Assembly (NCBI GenBank): GCA_029262515.1
Contig: JAJCZH010000008.1
Coordinates: 1-64,000 of the forward strand
Origin: Deltaproteobacteria bacterium
Lineage (GTDB): Bacteria; Desulfobacterota; GWC2-55-46; JADFVP01
Length of the DNA: 64,000 nucleotides
Reading direction: 5' to 3'
Shown: piece by piece, positions 1 through 8,427 of the stretch
Position numbering within the stretch: position 1 is the stretch's first letter
Layout of the letters: each line of letters begins with the position of its first letter
Made by a program: the position numbers and the translations under genes
Notes under the pieces: generated by a model
What the model saw: the letters and a program-made list of their open reading frames with translations, nothing else
What the model was told of the DNA's origin: nothing
Databases searched by the model: none

Positions 1-2574
1 CTCCTCGCGTATCTTAATAATACCGTCTATTGCCGCGCTGCCGACGTTTTTTATTGCCCCGAGCGCGAAACGGATAGAGCGCCCCGAGACCGCAAACATC
101 TTGCCGGACTCGTTAATGTCCGGCGGGTTGACCTCTATTCCCATGTTCCGGCACTCGTTGATATACTTGACCACGTTGTCGGTAGTATCCATATCCGAAC
201 TGAGAAGGGCCGCCATAAATTCCACAGGATGGTGCGCCTTCAAGTATGCCGTCTGGTACGCTATAAGCGCATAGGCCGCAGAGTGGCTCTTGTTGAAACC
301 GTAACCCGCGAACTTTGCCATAAGGTCAAAGATCTTCTCGGCCTTCGGCCTCGGTATTTTATTCTTGGTCGCCCCGTCTATAAACTTGTTACGTTGAACC
401 AGCATCTCGTCGTGGTTCTTCTTGCCCATCGCCTTTCTGAGCACGTCCGCGTCTCCGGGCGTAAAGTGCGCAAGAGAGCGGGCAATCTCCATTACCTGCT
501 CCTGATAGACCATTACCCCGTAGGTATTTTCGAGTATGACCTTCAAGAGCTCATGGTCGTAGACGACCTTGACAACCTTGTGCTTGCGGTTGATAAAGTC
601 GTCTACCATGCCGCTTTGAAGCGGGCCGGGACGGTAGAGCGCGACCGCGGCTATCATGTCCTCGAAGACCTCGGGTTTGAGCTTCCTCAAAAGCTCCTTC
701 ATGCCGGAGCTCTCAAGCTGAAAGACCCCGTCAGTGGCCCCGGATGCGACAAGGGCGTAGGCCTCGGCACCGTCGAGCGGCAGGTTTTCGAGGTCTATCT
801 CTACGCCTTTATTGCTCTTTACGAACTTCAAAGCACGGTCTATTACCGTAAGCGTCTTAAGCCCTAAAAAATCGAACTTTACGAGCCCTATCTTCTCTAC
901 ATCCTTCATCGGAAACTGGGTCGTGATTATACCCTCTTTAGGACCCATGTACAGAGGCAGGTACTCGACCAGCGGCAGGTTCGATATAACGACACCGGCC
1001 GCGTGCGTAGAGGCGTGGCGCGGCAGGCCTTCGAGCGCTCTGGCAACCTCTATCAACTCAGCTACTTTAACATCCTCTTTAACCAGTTTCTGTAACTTAG
1101 GTTCCTTCTCAAGGGCCTTCTCTATCGTTATGTTCAGCTCGGCAGGCACAAGTTTAGCTATACGGTCAACATCCCCGTACGGCATATCGAGCACGCGCCC
1201 GACGTCTCTCAGGCAGGCCCTCGCTCTCATAAGGCCGAAGGTTATTATCTGAGTAACGTTCTTCGCGCCGTATAGATCGGTAACGTACTTTATTACCTCC
1301 TCGCGCTTTTCGTAGCAGAAGTCGATATCGATATCGGGCAGGCTTATCCTGTCCGGGTTCAAGAAGCGCTCAAAGAGCAGGTTATAGGTAATCGGGTCGA
1401 TATTCGTTATGCCGAGCGCATACGCTACCAAAGAGCCGGCGGCAGAGCCCCTGCCCGGGCCCACCGGAATATCTTTGCTGCGGGCATACTCGATAAAGTC
1501 GGAGACGATGAGGAAGTATCCGGGAAAACCCATTCCCTTGATGACCTTCAGCTCCTTATCGAGCCGGTCGTAGTAGTTCCACTCCTTCGACTCCACATCT
1601 TCGCCGCGCTCTCTCATTACCTTCAGGCGGGCCTCTAGTCCCTCCTTCGCTTTTGTCTCTATAATATCGTCAAGCTCCTGGCCCTCGGGGGCCGGGTATT
1701 CGGGCATGTGGATCTCGTCGAGTTTCATCTCAAGGTTGCACCGCTCGGCTATTTCTATCGTATTTTCAATAGCTTCGGGGCAATCTGCAAAGGCCTCGGT
1801 CATCTGCTCCGGGCTCTTGAAGTAGAACTCATCGGTAGAAAAACGCATCCTGTTCGGCGCGCTAACCGTGGTTCCGGTCTGAACGCAGAGCAGGATATCG
1901 TGAACCCGCGCGTCTTCCTTGTTTAGGTAGTGGCAGTCGTTAGTGGCGACTAAAGGGATATTGAGGTCTTTGCCAATCTCAATGAGTCCCGCGTTTACCT
2001 TCTCTTGCTCCGGTATACCGTTATGCTGAAGCTCTAAAAAGAAGCGCCTTTCCGGGAAGATCTCTTTATACTCTGCGGCTATCTTTACCGCCTGCTCTTT
2101 CATGCCGTGAGACCAGGCATAAGCGACCTCGCCGTGCAGGCAGGCGCTGAGCGCGATCAAACCGTCGCTGCACTCGCGAAGAATCTCTTTATCTATACGC
2201 GGTTTATAATAAAAGCCGTCTATATATGCTGTGGAGATGAGTTTGCAGAGGTTGGTGTAACCGGTGGTGTTCATCACCAGCAGTATGAGGTGGTAAGAGT
2301 TAGTGTCGAGTATTGAAGCCTTACTGGGCGGCGTCTTGTCAGTACGCGCACCCGGGGCCACATAGACCTCACAGCCGATAATCGGTTTCACCCCGTTCTT
2401 CATGGCAAGCTCGTAGAACTCAACGGCGCCGAAGAGGTTGCCGTGGTCGGTAACGGCAACCGCAGGCATCTTCATCTCGCGCGCGGTCTTTACCAGCGCC
2501 TCCGGGCGGATTGCTCCGTCGAGAAGAGAGTACTGCGAATGCGTATGAAGATGGACGAAGTTTGAGTGATGCAT
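1..2574 (-). CDS. dnaE: DNA polymerase III alpha subunit (5' part)
   Basis: Catalytic subunit of the replicative polymerase. The gene starts at ATG 2574 and runs off the left edge, so only about the first 858 residues are present (family usually about 1150); the C-terminal OB-fold and tau-binding parts lie outside. The N-terminal PHP domain begins with FVHLHTHSQYSLLDG. The palm carries PGRGSAAGSLVAYALGI and the acidic motif LPDIDIDF, whose Asp residues are about 414, 416 and 418. A later conserved stretch reads YGFNKSHSAAYALIAYQ. No gene overlaps it; the next gene upstream, dtxR, is about 230 bases away and on the same strand. Identity is certain; the end is unknown. Confidence 0.96.
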   Translation of the reverse strand, partial: MHHSNFVHLHTHSQYSLLDGAIRPEALVKTAREMKMPAVAVTDHGNLFGAVEFYELAMKNGVKPIIGCEVYVAPGARTDKTPPSKASILDTNSYHLILLVMNTTGYTNLCKLISTAYIDGFYYKPRIDKEILRECSDGLIALSACLHGEVAYAWSHGMKEQAVKIAAEYKEIFPERRFFLELQHNGIPEQEKVNAGLIEIGKDLNIPLVATNDCHYLNKEDARVHDILLCVQTGTTVSAPNRMRFSTDEFYFKSPEQMTEAFADCPEAIENTIEIAERCNLEMKLDEIHMPEYPAPEGQELDDIIETKAKEGLEARLKVMRERGEDVESKEWNYYDRLDKELKVIKGMGFPGYFLIVSDFIEYARSKDIPVGPGRGSAAGSLVAYALGITNIDPITYNLLFERFLNPDRISLPDIDIDFCYEKREEVIKYVTDLYGAKNVTQIITFGLMRARACLRDVGRVLDMPYGDVDRIAKLVPAELNITIEKALEKEPKLQKLVKEDVKVAELIEVARALEGLPRHASTHAAGVVISNLPLVEYLPLYMGPKEGIITTQFPMKDVEKIGLVKFDFLGLKTLTVIDRALKFVKSNKGVEIDLENLPLDGAEAYALVASGATDGVFQLESSGMKELLRKLKPEVFEDMIAAVALYRPGPLQSGMVDDFINRKHKVVKVVYDHELLKVILENTYGVMVYQEQVMEIARSLAHFTPGDADVLRKAMGKKNHDEMLVQRNKFIDGATKNKIPRPKAEKIFDLMAKFAGYGFNKSHSAAYALIAYQTAYLKAHHPVEFMAALLSSDMDTTDNVVKYINECRNMGIEVNPPDINESGKMFAVSGRSIRFALGAIKNVGSAAIDGIIKIREE

Positions 2575-2803
2575 AGACCTTAAAGATACCACAAAATTGG
2601 AGAACTTCACAAGACGGGATTAAGAAAGATTTCCGTCTGTTCGGTGTTCAGAATACGAGAGTCAGAGAGATCCGGTCAACCAGTGGGGAAAGAGAGTTGA
2701 AAGAGCGACCGCCAAGAGCAGAGACTGCTTCAGTTTGTTTCTTATTTATTAGTCAGTTGCTAATAGTACCTAACATTAAGTATCAATATTAGGATACAGG
2801 GCC

Positions 2804-3463
2804 TCAGTTCACAGTCTTCACATAGATCTCTTTAACTATATCGATGTCGAGCGCAAGAGTGGTCTCGCCGTGTTGCAGCACAAAAGCTGGCCGCTTCTGG
2901 TGGACACGCACCACGCTACCGGGCACTATGCCGAGCGTGGAGAGTTTATCGAGGCGCGTATGCTGCTTGGAGACGATAAAGATAATCCTTCCGGTCTCGC
3001 CGACCTTTAAGCGGTCGAGCGGATTTACCAGCGGGCTTATCTCGCTTCTGGTAGAAAGGCAGCAGTTGCCTTTTGGAATAGGCAGGCCGTGCGGGCAGGT
3101 GGGGGGGTGCCCTATGAGCGTACAGATGCTCTCGGCGACCTCGGGGGTAAGCGTATGCTCGAAGCTGCACGCGTTCTTCTCCATCGATTCCTCATCCATT
3201 GCAAGCACCTCGGTAAGAAGCCTCTCCGCGAGGCGATGCCTGCGGATAGCCTCGCGCGCAAGGGACTCGCCGGTATTGGTCAGCGTAACGGTATCGCTTT
3301 CGACGGTTATAAGGCCATCAGCGCACATGGCGTCTAGCGTGCTCCTGTCAGCCTCCTTCTTCACCTCTTCAATCTCCAGCAGAGCCGCTACAGAGCTTCT
3401 TCCCGATTCGCGCTCGCTCCATATAAACTCCAAGACCTCTTCTACCGCCGTGTCCTGTCCCAT
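2804..3463 (-). CDS. DtxR-family metalloregulator with C-terminal FeoA domain
   Basis: Predicted Fe/Mn-responsive transcription regulator, 219 aa. Seen in order: an N-terminal winged helix (about 1-65), a DtxR dimerisation/metal region with AREAIRRHRLAERLL and a CSFEH segment, a Cys/His-rich stretch (HPPTCPHGLPIPKGNCC), and a C-terminal FeoA/SH3-like domain (about 145-216, with LKVGETGRI and LGIVPGSVVRV). The gene follows feoB by 37 nt on the same strand and so probably ends a fur-feoB-dtxR unit. No separate feoA is present, so the fused domain may be the only FeoA-like module here, an inference. The DtxR/FeoA architecture is known in the family. Start ATG 3463 gives the expected N-terminus. 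Confidence 0.88.
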   Translation of the reverse strand: MGQDTAVEEVLEFIWSERESGRSSVAALLEIEEVKKEADRSTLDAMCADGLITVESDTVTLTNTGESLAREAIRRHRLAERLLTEVLAMDEESMEKNACSFEHTLTPEVAESICTLIGHPPTCPHGLPIPKGNCCLSTRSEISPLVNPLDRLKVGETGRIIFIVSKQHTRLDKLSTLGIVPGSVVRVHQKRPAFVLQHGETTLALDIDIVKEIYVKTVN

Positions 3464-3500
3464 TAAACCCTCCGGTGAATCTTTTCTGAAATAGATAAGA

Positions 3501-5477
3501 TTAGAATGTTACTCCCAAAGACCTGAGAATAAAGTTAAGAACCCCGCCCGCGAAAATTGCGAACGGAAAGATAAAGGCCGTAATAATAAGGGCCGTTGCC
3601 AGACCGCGCTCCTTTATTATTATGAACATATTAGCTATACACGGTACAAAGAGCGTGATGGTCACGAGGCTGACGACCGACTGCACGGCGTCGAGCATGC
3701 CGGCCCGCTGCAACGAGAGCAACCCGGCAGCCCCGTAGTCGCGCCTTAAGAAACCGACGATAAAGGCCTCTGTAGCCTCTATGGGAAGGCCGAGAAAACC
3801 GACGACCAGAGGGCCGGTTACGACCTCAAGGGCGCTAAGGGCCTGGGTCCTGTCTAATATAAAGAGCACCAGCGTACCGAGCACAAAGAGCGGCAACGCC
3901 TCCTTAAGGTACCACTCAACGCGCACAATCGTCTTCAGGATCACATTCTTCATCATAGGTATCCGCATCGGCGGAACCTCCATGATAAAGTCCGACGTAT
4001 CTCCGGGCACGATCTTCGAAGAGAGAAAACCGACAATAAAGATGATAGTGATTACCGAGAACATCCAGACCACTGTAGCCATCAAAGAGATTGAGCTGAG
4101 CATGCCGAGAATAACCCCTAGCTGCGCCGAGCACGGCACGCCGAGCGCAAGCAGCAGGGTTACTATAATACGCTCCTTGCGCGTTTCGAGTATACGGGTG
4201 GTCATTGTGGCCATGGTGTCGCACCCTAACCCCAAGACCATAGGCAGCACGGCCTTGCCGTTCAGGCCCATCAGCCGGAAGATCTTGTCTACCATGATAG
4301 CGAGACGCGGCAGGTAACCGGAGTCCTCTAGAATACTGAAAAAGATAAAGAAGAAGCTGACTATAGGCATAACTATCGCTATCGCATAAGTGAATGCCAT
4401 GGTGATTATTCCGTACTGCCCTACTATGAGGTCGTGAATCAGCCCCGAGGGAAGAACATACTCTACTACGCGCCTTGACCACGGGTTTACGAACCTGCCG
4501 AAGATGAACTCCTCGACGAAATCGACCGCATAACCGGCACCGAGAACCCCGACGAACTGGTACATCAGGTAGAGAACAACCAGAAGAAGCGGAATACCCC
4601 AGACCGGATGCATGGAGATGTTGCCGATAAAACCGGCAAACTTAGAGCCGGATGGCTCTTTTTTGGTAATGACCTTGGCAAGCAGCTTATCGGCTGCCGT
4701 AAGCCTGATGCGGTTGATCAGATAACCGACAGGCTCGGAGTAACGACTCTCCATAGCCGCATTTATGCTCCAGATCTTCTCGATACTCTCCGTGTCGAGG
4801 TTCTTCTTTAACCAGCCGTCGATGGTACTGTCACCGGAGAGGATCATCATGGCAATGGAGCGGCGCGAGATACGGGTCTCTGGCAGCAGCTCGGCTATAG
4901 AGTCTATCGCGGCCTCTATATCTTTCGGGTACTTCAGGGTAGATTTGGTAACCCTGTTGAGCGTAAGTACGTTCTGAATCTTGTCGAGGTTCCAGCCCTG
5001 CGTAGCTATGGTAGGTATTACGTTGAGGTTGAGCGCGTCGGAGAAGCCCTTGAGGTTTATGGATATGCCGCGCTCTCCGGCTTCGTCGTACATATTTAAT
5101 GCAAGGGTAAGCGGCAGGCCCATCTCTAGCAGCTGTATCGTGATAAGCAGACCGCGCCTGATGTTCTTCGAGTCGAGAACCTGCAAAACAGAGGTTATCT
5201 CTTCATCGAGCAGTATGTCGCGCGTCACCTGCTCGTCCTCGCTCATCGGGACTAAAGAATTTATGCCGGGCGAATCGATCAGCTCGATATCGGTGCCTTT
5301 AAGGCGCGCGGGGCCGCGTGAAACCTCAACCGTGGTTCCGGGGTAGTTGGAAACGGTCGCGTACCGGCCGGTAAGCGCACCGAAGATAACGGATTTACCG
5401 ACGTTCGGGTTACCGACAAGTGCGAGTTTCGGCAGCTTGGCGCCTGGTGAGTCTTCTTTTTTATCGGTTGCGTGCAT
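3501..5477 (-). CDS. feoB: Ferrous iron transport protein B
   Basis: Inner-membrane GTP-dependent Fe(II) importer, 658 aa. The cytoplasmic G domain shows G1 GNPNVGKS (22-29), G2 around NYPGTTVEV (44-52), G3 DSPG (68-71) and G4 NMYD. The membrane part has Gate-like repeats, with the conserved GLGCDTMATMTTRILETRKER and PCSAQLGVILGML segments and about ten hydrophobic helices. The residue after GKS is Val rather than the usual Thr, a variation within the G1 loop. It lies 39 nt downstream of fur and upstream of the DtxR/FeoA gene. A Fur-box-like palindrome sits directly before the start codon, which fits iron repression. Confidence 0.95.
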   Translation of the reverse strand: MHATDKKEDSPGAKLPKLALVGNPNVGKSVIFGALTGRYATVSNYPGTTVEVSRGPARLKGTDIELIDSPGINSLVPMSEDEQVTRDILLDEEITSVLQVLDSKNIRRGLLITIQLLEMGLPLTLALNMYDEAGERGISINLKGFSDALNLNVIPTIATQGWNLDKIQNVLTLNRVTKSTLKYPKDIEAAIDSIAELLPETRISRRSIAMMILSGDSTIDGWLKKNLDTESIEKIWSINAAMESRYSEPVGYLINRIRLTAADKLLAKVITKKEPSGSKFAGFIGNISMHPVWGIPLLLVVLYLMYQFVGVLGAGYAVDFVEEFIFGRFVNPWSRRVVEYVLPSGLIHDLIVGQYGIITMAFTYAIAIVMPIVSFFFIFFSILEDSGYLPRLAIMVDKIFRLMGLNGKAVLPMVLGLGCDTMATMTTRILETRKERIIVTLLLALGVPCSAQLGVILGMLSSISLMATVVWMFSVITIIFIVGFLSSKIVPGDTSDFIMEVPPMRIPMMKNVILKTIVRVEWYLKEALPLFVLGTLVLFILDRTQALSALEVVTGPLVVGFLGLPIEATEAFIVGFLRRDYGAAGLLSLQRAGMLDAVQSVVSLVTITLFVPCIANMFIIIKERGLATALIITAFIFPFAIFAGGVLNFILRSLGVTF

Positions 5478-5478
5478 T

Positions 5479-5497
5479 GATATTAATATTCATTTTC
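5479..5497. promoter_or_regulatory. Fur-box-like palindrome before feoB
   Basis: The 19 bases read GATATTAATATTCATTTTC on the plus strand and match the classical E. coli Fur-box consensus at 15 of 19 positions by eye. The site occupies the fur-feoB gap and ends one base from the feoB ATG, so it would cover the feoB ribosome-binding region. The short gap is AT-rich, so some similarity could be chance. Confidence 0.5.
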
Positions 5498-5516
5498 AAC
5501 TAGTGTTTAAAAAAAG

Positions 5517-5948
5517 TCAGGAACAGTCCGAGCAGTAACCGTACAGTTCGAGCTTGTGGTTTACTACGGTAAAGCCGAACTTCCTGGCCGTCTCATCCTG
5601 AAGCTGTTCTATCTTCTGATTCTGAAACTCTTCTATCTTGGAGCATTTCATACAGATTATATGGTCGTGATGGCCGTGTTCCGGCATGTTTTCGTAACGT
5701 GTCTGGCCGTCGCCGAACTGCCGCTCTATCGCAAGGCCGGAGTCGGTCAGCAGTTTCATGGTTCTATAGACCGTGGCGTAACCGACCTTTGAGGTCTTGC
5801 GTTTTACCTTTTTAAGGAGTTCATCGAGGCTAATATGGGTATTGGTCTTGAAAAAGGCATCAGCGATATAATCGCGCTGGGCGGTGGACTTGAGACCCTT
5901 CGTTTCGAGATAAGACTTGAGGGCTTCCATCTTGTTGACTCTTTTCAT
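5517..5948 (-). CDS. fur: Fur-family ferric uptake regulator
   Basis: Iron- or metal-dependent repressor, 143 aa, normal Fur length. An N-terminal winged helix (about 1-85) includes KSTAQRDYIADAF and KVGYATVYRTMKLL, the recognition-helix region. The C-terminal dimer/metal domain has the HGHHDHIIC segment followed by MKC, and a second Cys pair in YCSDCS at the very C-terminus, the usual structural-zinc arrangement. It is the first gene of the fur-feoB-dtxR run and lies about 70 nt from the tRNA-Gly gene. Fur, Zur and PerR cannot be separated from sequence alone; feoB next door favours iron. Confidence 0.88.
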   Translation of the reverse strand: MKRVNKMEALKSYLETKGLKSTAQRDYIADAFFKTNTHISLDELLKKVKRKTSKVGYATVYRTMKLLTDSGLAIERQFGDGQTRYENMPEHGHHDHIICMKCSKIEEFQNQKIEQLQDETARKFGFTVVNHKLELYGYCSDCS

Positions 5949-6018
5949 ACTCTATACCTAACGGGTAGACTGAAAGGGTCTTTTCTTTTACTGCTGAGCA
6001 CAGAAAAAGCATTTTAAA

Positions 6019-6094
6019 TGGAGCGGGAGACGGGGCTCGAACCCGCTACCTCAACCTTGGCAAGGTTGCGCTCTACCAGATGAGCTACTCCCGC
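6019..6094 (-). tRNA. tRNA-Gly (anticodon GCC)
   Basis: Full cloverleaf on the minus strand. The acceptor stem is GCGGGAG/CTCCCGC, the D arm is GCTC...GAGC, and the anticodon stem CAACC/GGTTG encloses TTGCCAA with GCC at the centre. The T arm GCGGG-TTCGAAC-CCCGT has a G-T pair. The discriminator T is followed by an encoded CCA (6019-6021). Confidence 0.97.
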
Positions 6095-6344
6095 GTGCAA
6101 ACTATCGAAAAGCAGAGGCAATAATATCATAACGGTAAAAAGAGTCAAGACTTAATAGGTAAATGAGAACCGGTTTGAATTAATTAATGCTCTTTTTTGA
6201 GCACTCATTTGAGCACCCAAAGGGACAGTTCCGGCTCTAAAAGAAAATAGAGCAACGGCCGTTTGCACAGGAGCCCAATATCTGCTAAAATTTCAACCGT
6301 ATTCGTAACCCACGACACTCTTCTTCGCAAGGAGATCTTCTTTT

Positions 6345-7289
6345 ATGAATCAGACCGACCTGTACGCCAAGCTCGAAGCGCTCGCCGTTAATCTCAACTC
6401 CGTGCTGCGCGGCAAACCGCGCGCCGTGGAGCTTAGCATAACAACGCTGATTGCAGGCGGGCACCTCATAATAGAGGATGTGCCGGGCGTTGGCAAGAGC
6501 ACGCTCGCCCATGCCATTGCCAGGAGCATCGACTCCGGTTTCTATAGAATTCAGTTCACTTCCGATCTTCTGCCCTCCGACGTAATCGGTGTAACGGTCT
6601 ATAGTGAGAGTACCGGAGAGTTCGAGTTCAGGCCCGGGCCGATATTCGCCAATATAGTTCTCGCGGACGAGATAAACCGCGCTACCCCGCGAACCCAGAG
6701 CGCGCTCTTGGAGGCTATGAGCGAGGCGCAGGTCTCGGTAGAACGGAGAAGCATAACCCTGCCCTCTCCATTTATGCTTATAGCCACGGAGAACCCTGTA
6801 GAGTTCTCCGGAACATTTCCTCTTCCCGAATCGCAGCTCGACCGCTTTATGCTCTCGCTCAAGATCGGTTACCCGGCTCCGGAGTATGAAAGAGAAATCC
6901 TCTTCTCTGAAGATACGGCCATAACCGTCAACAACCTGAAAAAAATCATGAGTGCCGAGGAAGTAGCCGTAGCGCAAAGAGCGGTTAAAGGGGTTCGCGT
7001 AACCCCGGAGATCGCCGACTATATCCTCGCAATCGCAACTGCCACTCGAAGCCACAGGCTACTGAGGCTCGGGGTGAGCCCGCGCGGCACTGCCGCGCTC
7101 TACAGGGCGGCCCAGGGGCACGCGCTCGTTAAAGGGCGCGACTACGTAATACCCGACGACGTAAAGGGGCTCGCCAGAGTCGTCTTCGCGCACAGAATAA
7201 TCCCCGTGACCCACACCGGAGAAGAACGACTGCAGGTCACAGGCAACATCATTGAGGAGCTTCTGTCAACAACCCCGGTGCCCCTCTAA
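6345..7289 (+). CDS. MoxR-family AAA+ ATPase
   Basis: Chaperone-like AAA+ ATPase, 314 aa. Walker A is GVGKST (48-53), Walker B is NIVLADEINRATPRTQ, and sensor 1 is LIATENPVE, followed by the MoxR lid region with LRLGVSPRGTAALYRAAQ. An AAGGAG ribosome site lies upstream of ATG 6345. It is followed by a DUF58 gene after 40 nt and then a transglutaminase gene, the classic MoxR-DUF58-TGase trio. By analogy it may help assemble or activate the partner proteins at the membrane. The substrate is unknown. Confidence 0.92.
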   Translation: MNQTDLYAKLEALAVNLNSVLRGKPRAVELSITTLIAGGHLIIEDVPGVGKSTLAHAIARSIDSGFYRIQFTSDLLPSDVIGVTVYSESTGEFEFRPGPIFANIVLADEINRATPRTQSALLEAMSEAQVSVERRSITLPSPFMLIATENPVEFSGTFPLPESQLDRFMLSLKIGYPAPEYEREILFSEDTAITVNNLKKIMSAEEVAVAQRAVKGVRVTPEIADYILAIATATRSHRLLRLGVSPRGTAALYRAAQGHALVKGRDYVIPDDVKGLARVVFAHRIIPVTHTGEERLQVTGNIIEELLSTTPVPL

Positions 7290-7329
7290 TTTCCACTAAT
7301 AGGTAGAACAGTCTTTACGGAGATCTCTC

Positions 7330-8427
7330 ATGCTGCCTAAAGTTCCAATGACGGTTCCCCTTCCGTGGTTCAATTCTATTTTCGGCGCCATAATCGGTTC
7401 GGCCCCCGTCGTAGTTAACAGAGCTCAAAAACCGGCCTCGCGTTGGCCACGCTCGCTCAAGGTTACGCGAGATGGCTGGTGGTTCATAAGCATACTTCTC
7501 TTAATCGGCATGGCAGCAATAAATACCGGCAACAACCTTCTCTATCTGGTGGTTGCCACTCTACTCTCTCTCATAATCATATCCGGCATCATGTCCGAAA
7601 GTACCCTCAAGCGGTTAAGAGTAAAAAGAGAGAGCCTGACGGCAAGGAGCGCTCTCTACAAGAACAGCCCGACACAGGTCTGCCTTGAGGTTGAAAAGAG
7701 CGCGGGTCTGCTTCCCTCTTACTCATTTAAGGTTCAGGAACTTGAGACTGATGGCGTGGAGGCCGCTAAGGCTTACCTGCTGAAACTCGACTCAAAGAGT
7801 TCCGTCAAGGTCTTTAGCGAGTACAACTTCAAGAGACGGGGTCAGGTACTGCTGCCCGGCGTAAGAATCTCCACATCATTTCCGTTCGGACTCTTTATAA
7901 AAGGCAAGCTCTCCAGAGAGTCCGAAGAACTGCTCATCTATCCCGAGATCAGCCCAGTCACCGAAGTCTCGGTAATCGGCAGCAACTTAACTACAGGAAC
8001 GAGTAACTCGAAAAAAGGTCACGGAGTAGAACTTCATAACCTGAGAGAGTACACCTCAGGAGACGACGCGCGTTTTATTCTGTGGAAGAGCGCGCCGAAA
8101 CCTGGGCCGTTACTCTTGAAAGAGTACGAAACTGAACGCGAGCAGAGGGTATCGGTCATTTTCAGAAATACCGAAGGATCAACTAAGGACCCAATCTTAG
8201 AATTTGAACAGGAAGTAGACCGGGCCGCATCTTATGCGGCTCACTTTATCGGACTCGGTTACTCTGTCGGCCTTAAGACACTGAGCGAAGAGATCTCGCC
8301 CCGGGGCGGCAGTAACCAGTTACACCATATACTTCGCACACTCGCACTCATAACTCCGGTTACCACCTCAAGCCCAACGCTCGGCCCGTCCGGTGCCGGC
8401 CCAAGCGTTAAGGTAGTTGCGGCATGA
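7330..8427 (+). CDS. DUF58 domain protein
   Basis: Membrane protein of 365 aa, partner of MoxR ATPases. Two N-terminal hydrophobic segments lie at about 52-70 and 75-92, separated by INTGNNLLY. The C-terminal DUF58 signature is visible: LREYTSGDDARFILWKSA followed by PLLLKEYE. It starts 40 nt after moxR and overlaps the next gene by four bases (ATGA at 8424-8427), so the trio is translationally coupled. DUF58 proteins resemble von Willebrand A-like folds and are thought to work with MoxR; no enzymatic function can be assigned from sequence. Confidence 0.88.
   Translation: MLPKVPMTVPLPWFNSIFGAIIGSAPVVVNRAQKPASRWPRSLKVTRDGWWFISILLLIGMAAINTGNNLLYLVVATLLSLIIISGIMSESTLKRLRVKRESLTARSALYKNSPTQVCLEVEKSAGLLPSYSFKVQELETDGVEAAKAYLLKLDSKSSVKVFSEYNFKRRGQVLLPGVRISTSFPFGLFIKGKLSRESEELLIYPEISPVTEVSVIGSNLTTGTSNSKKGHGVELHNLREYTSGDDARFILWKSAPKPGPLLLKEYETEREQRVSVIFRNTEGSTKDPILEFEQEVDRAASYAAHFIGLGYSVGLKTLSEEISPRGGSNQLHHILRTLALITPVTTSSPTLGPSGAGPSVKVVAA

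Noticed and set aside
229-1252. Two plus-strand open frames over dnaE
   Set aside because: Antisense shadows of the dnaE coding sequence.
6285-7055. 256-aa open frame on the minus strand
   Set aside because: Antisense to the MoxR ATPase gene; composition is that of a shadow frame.
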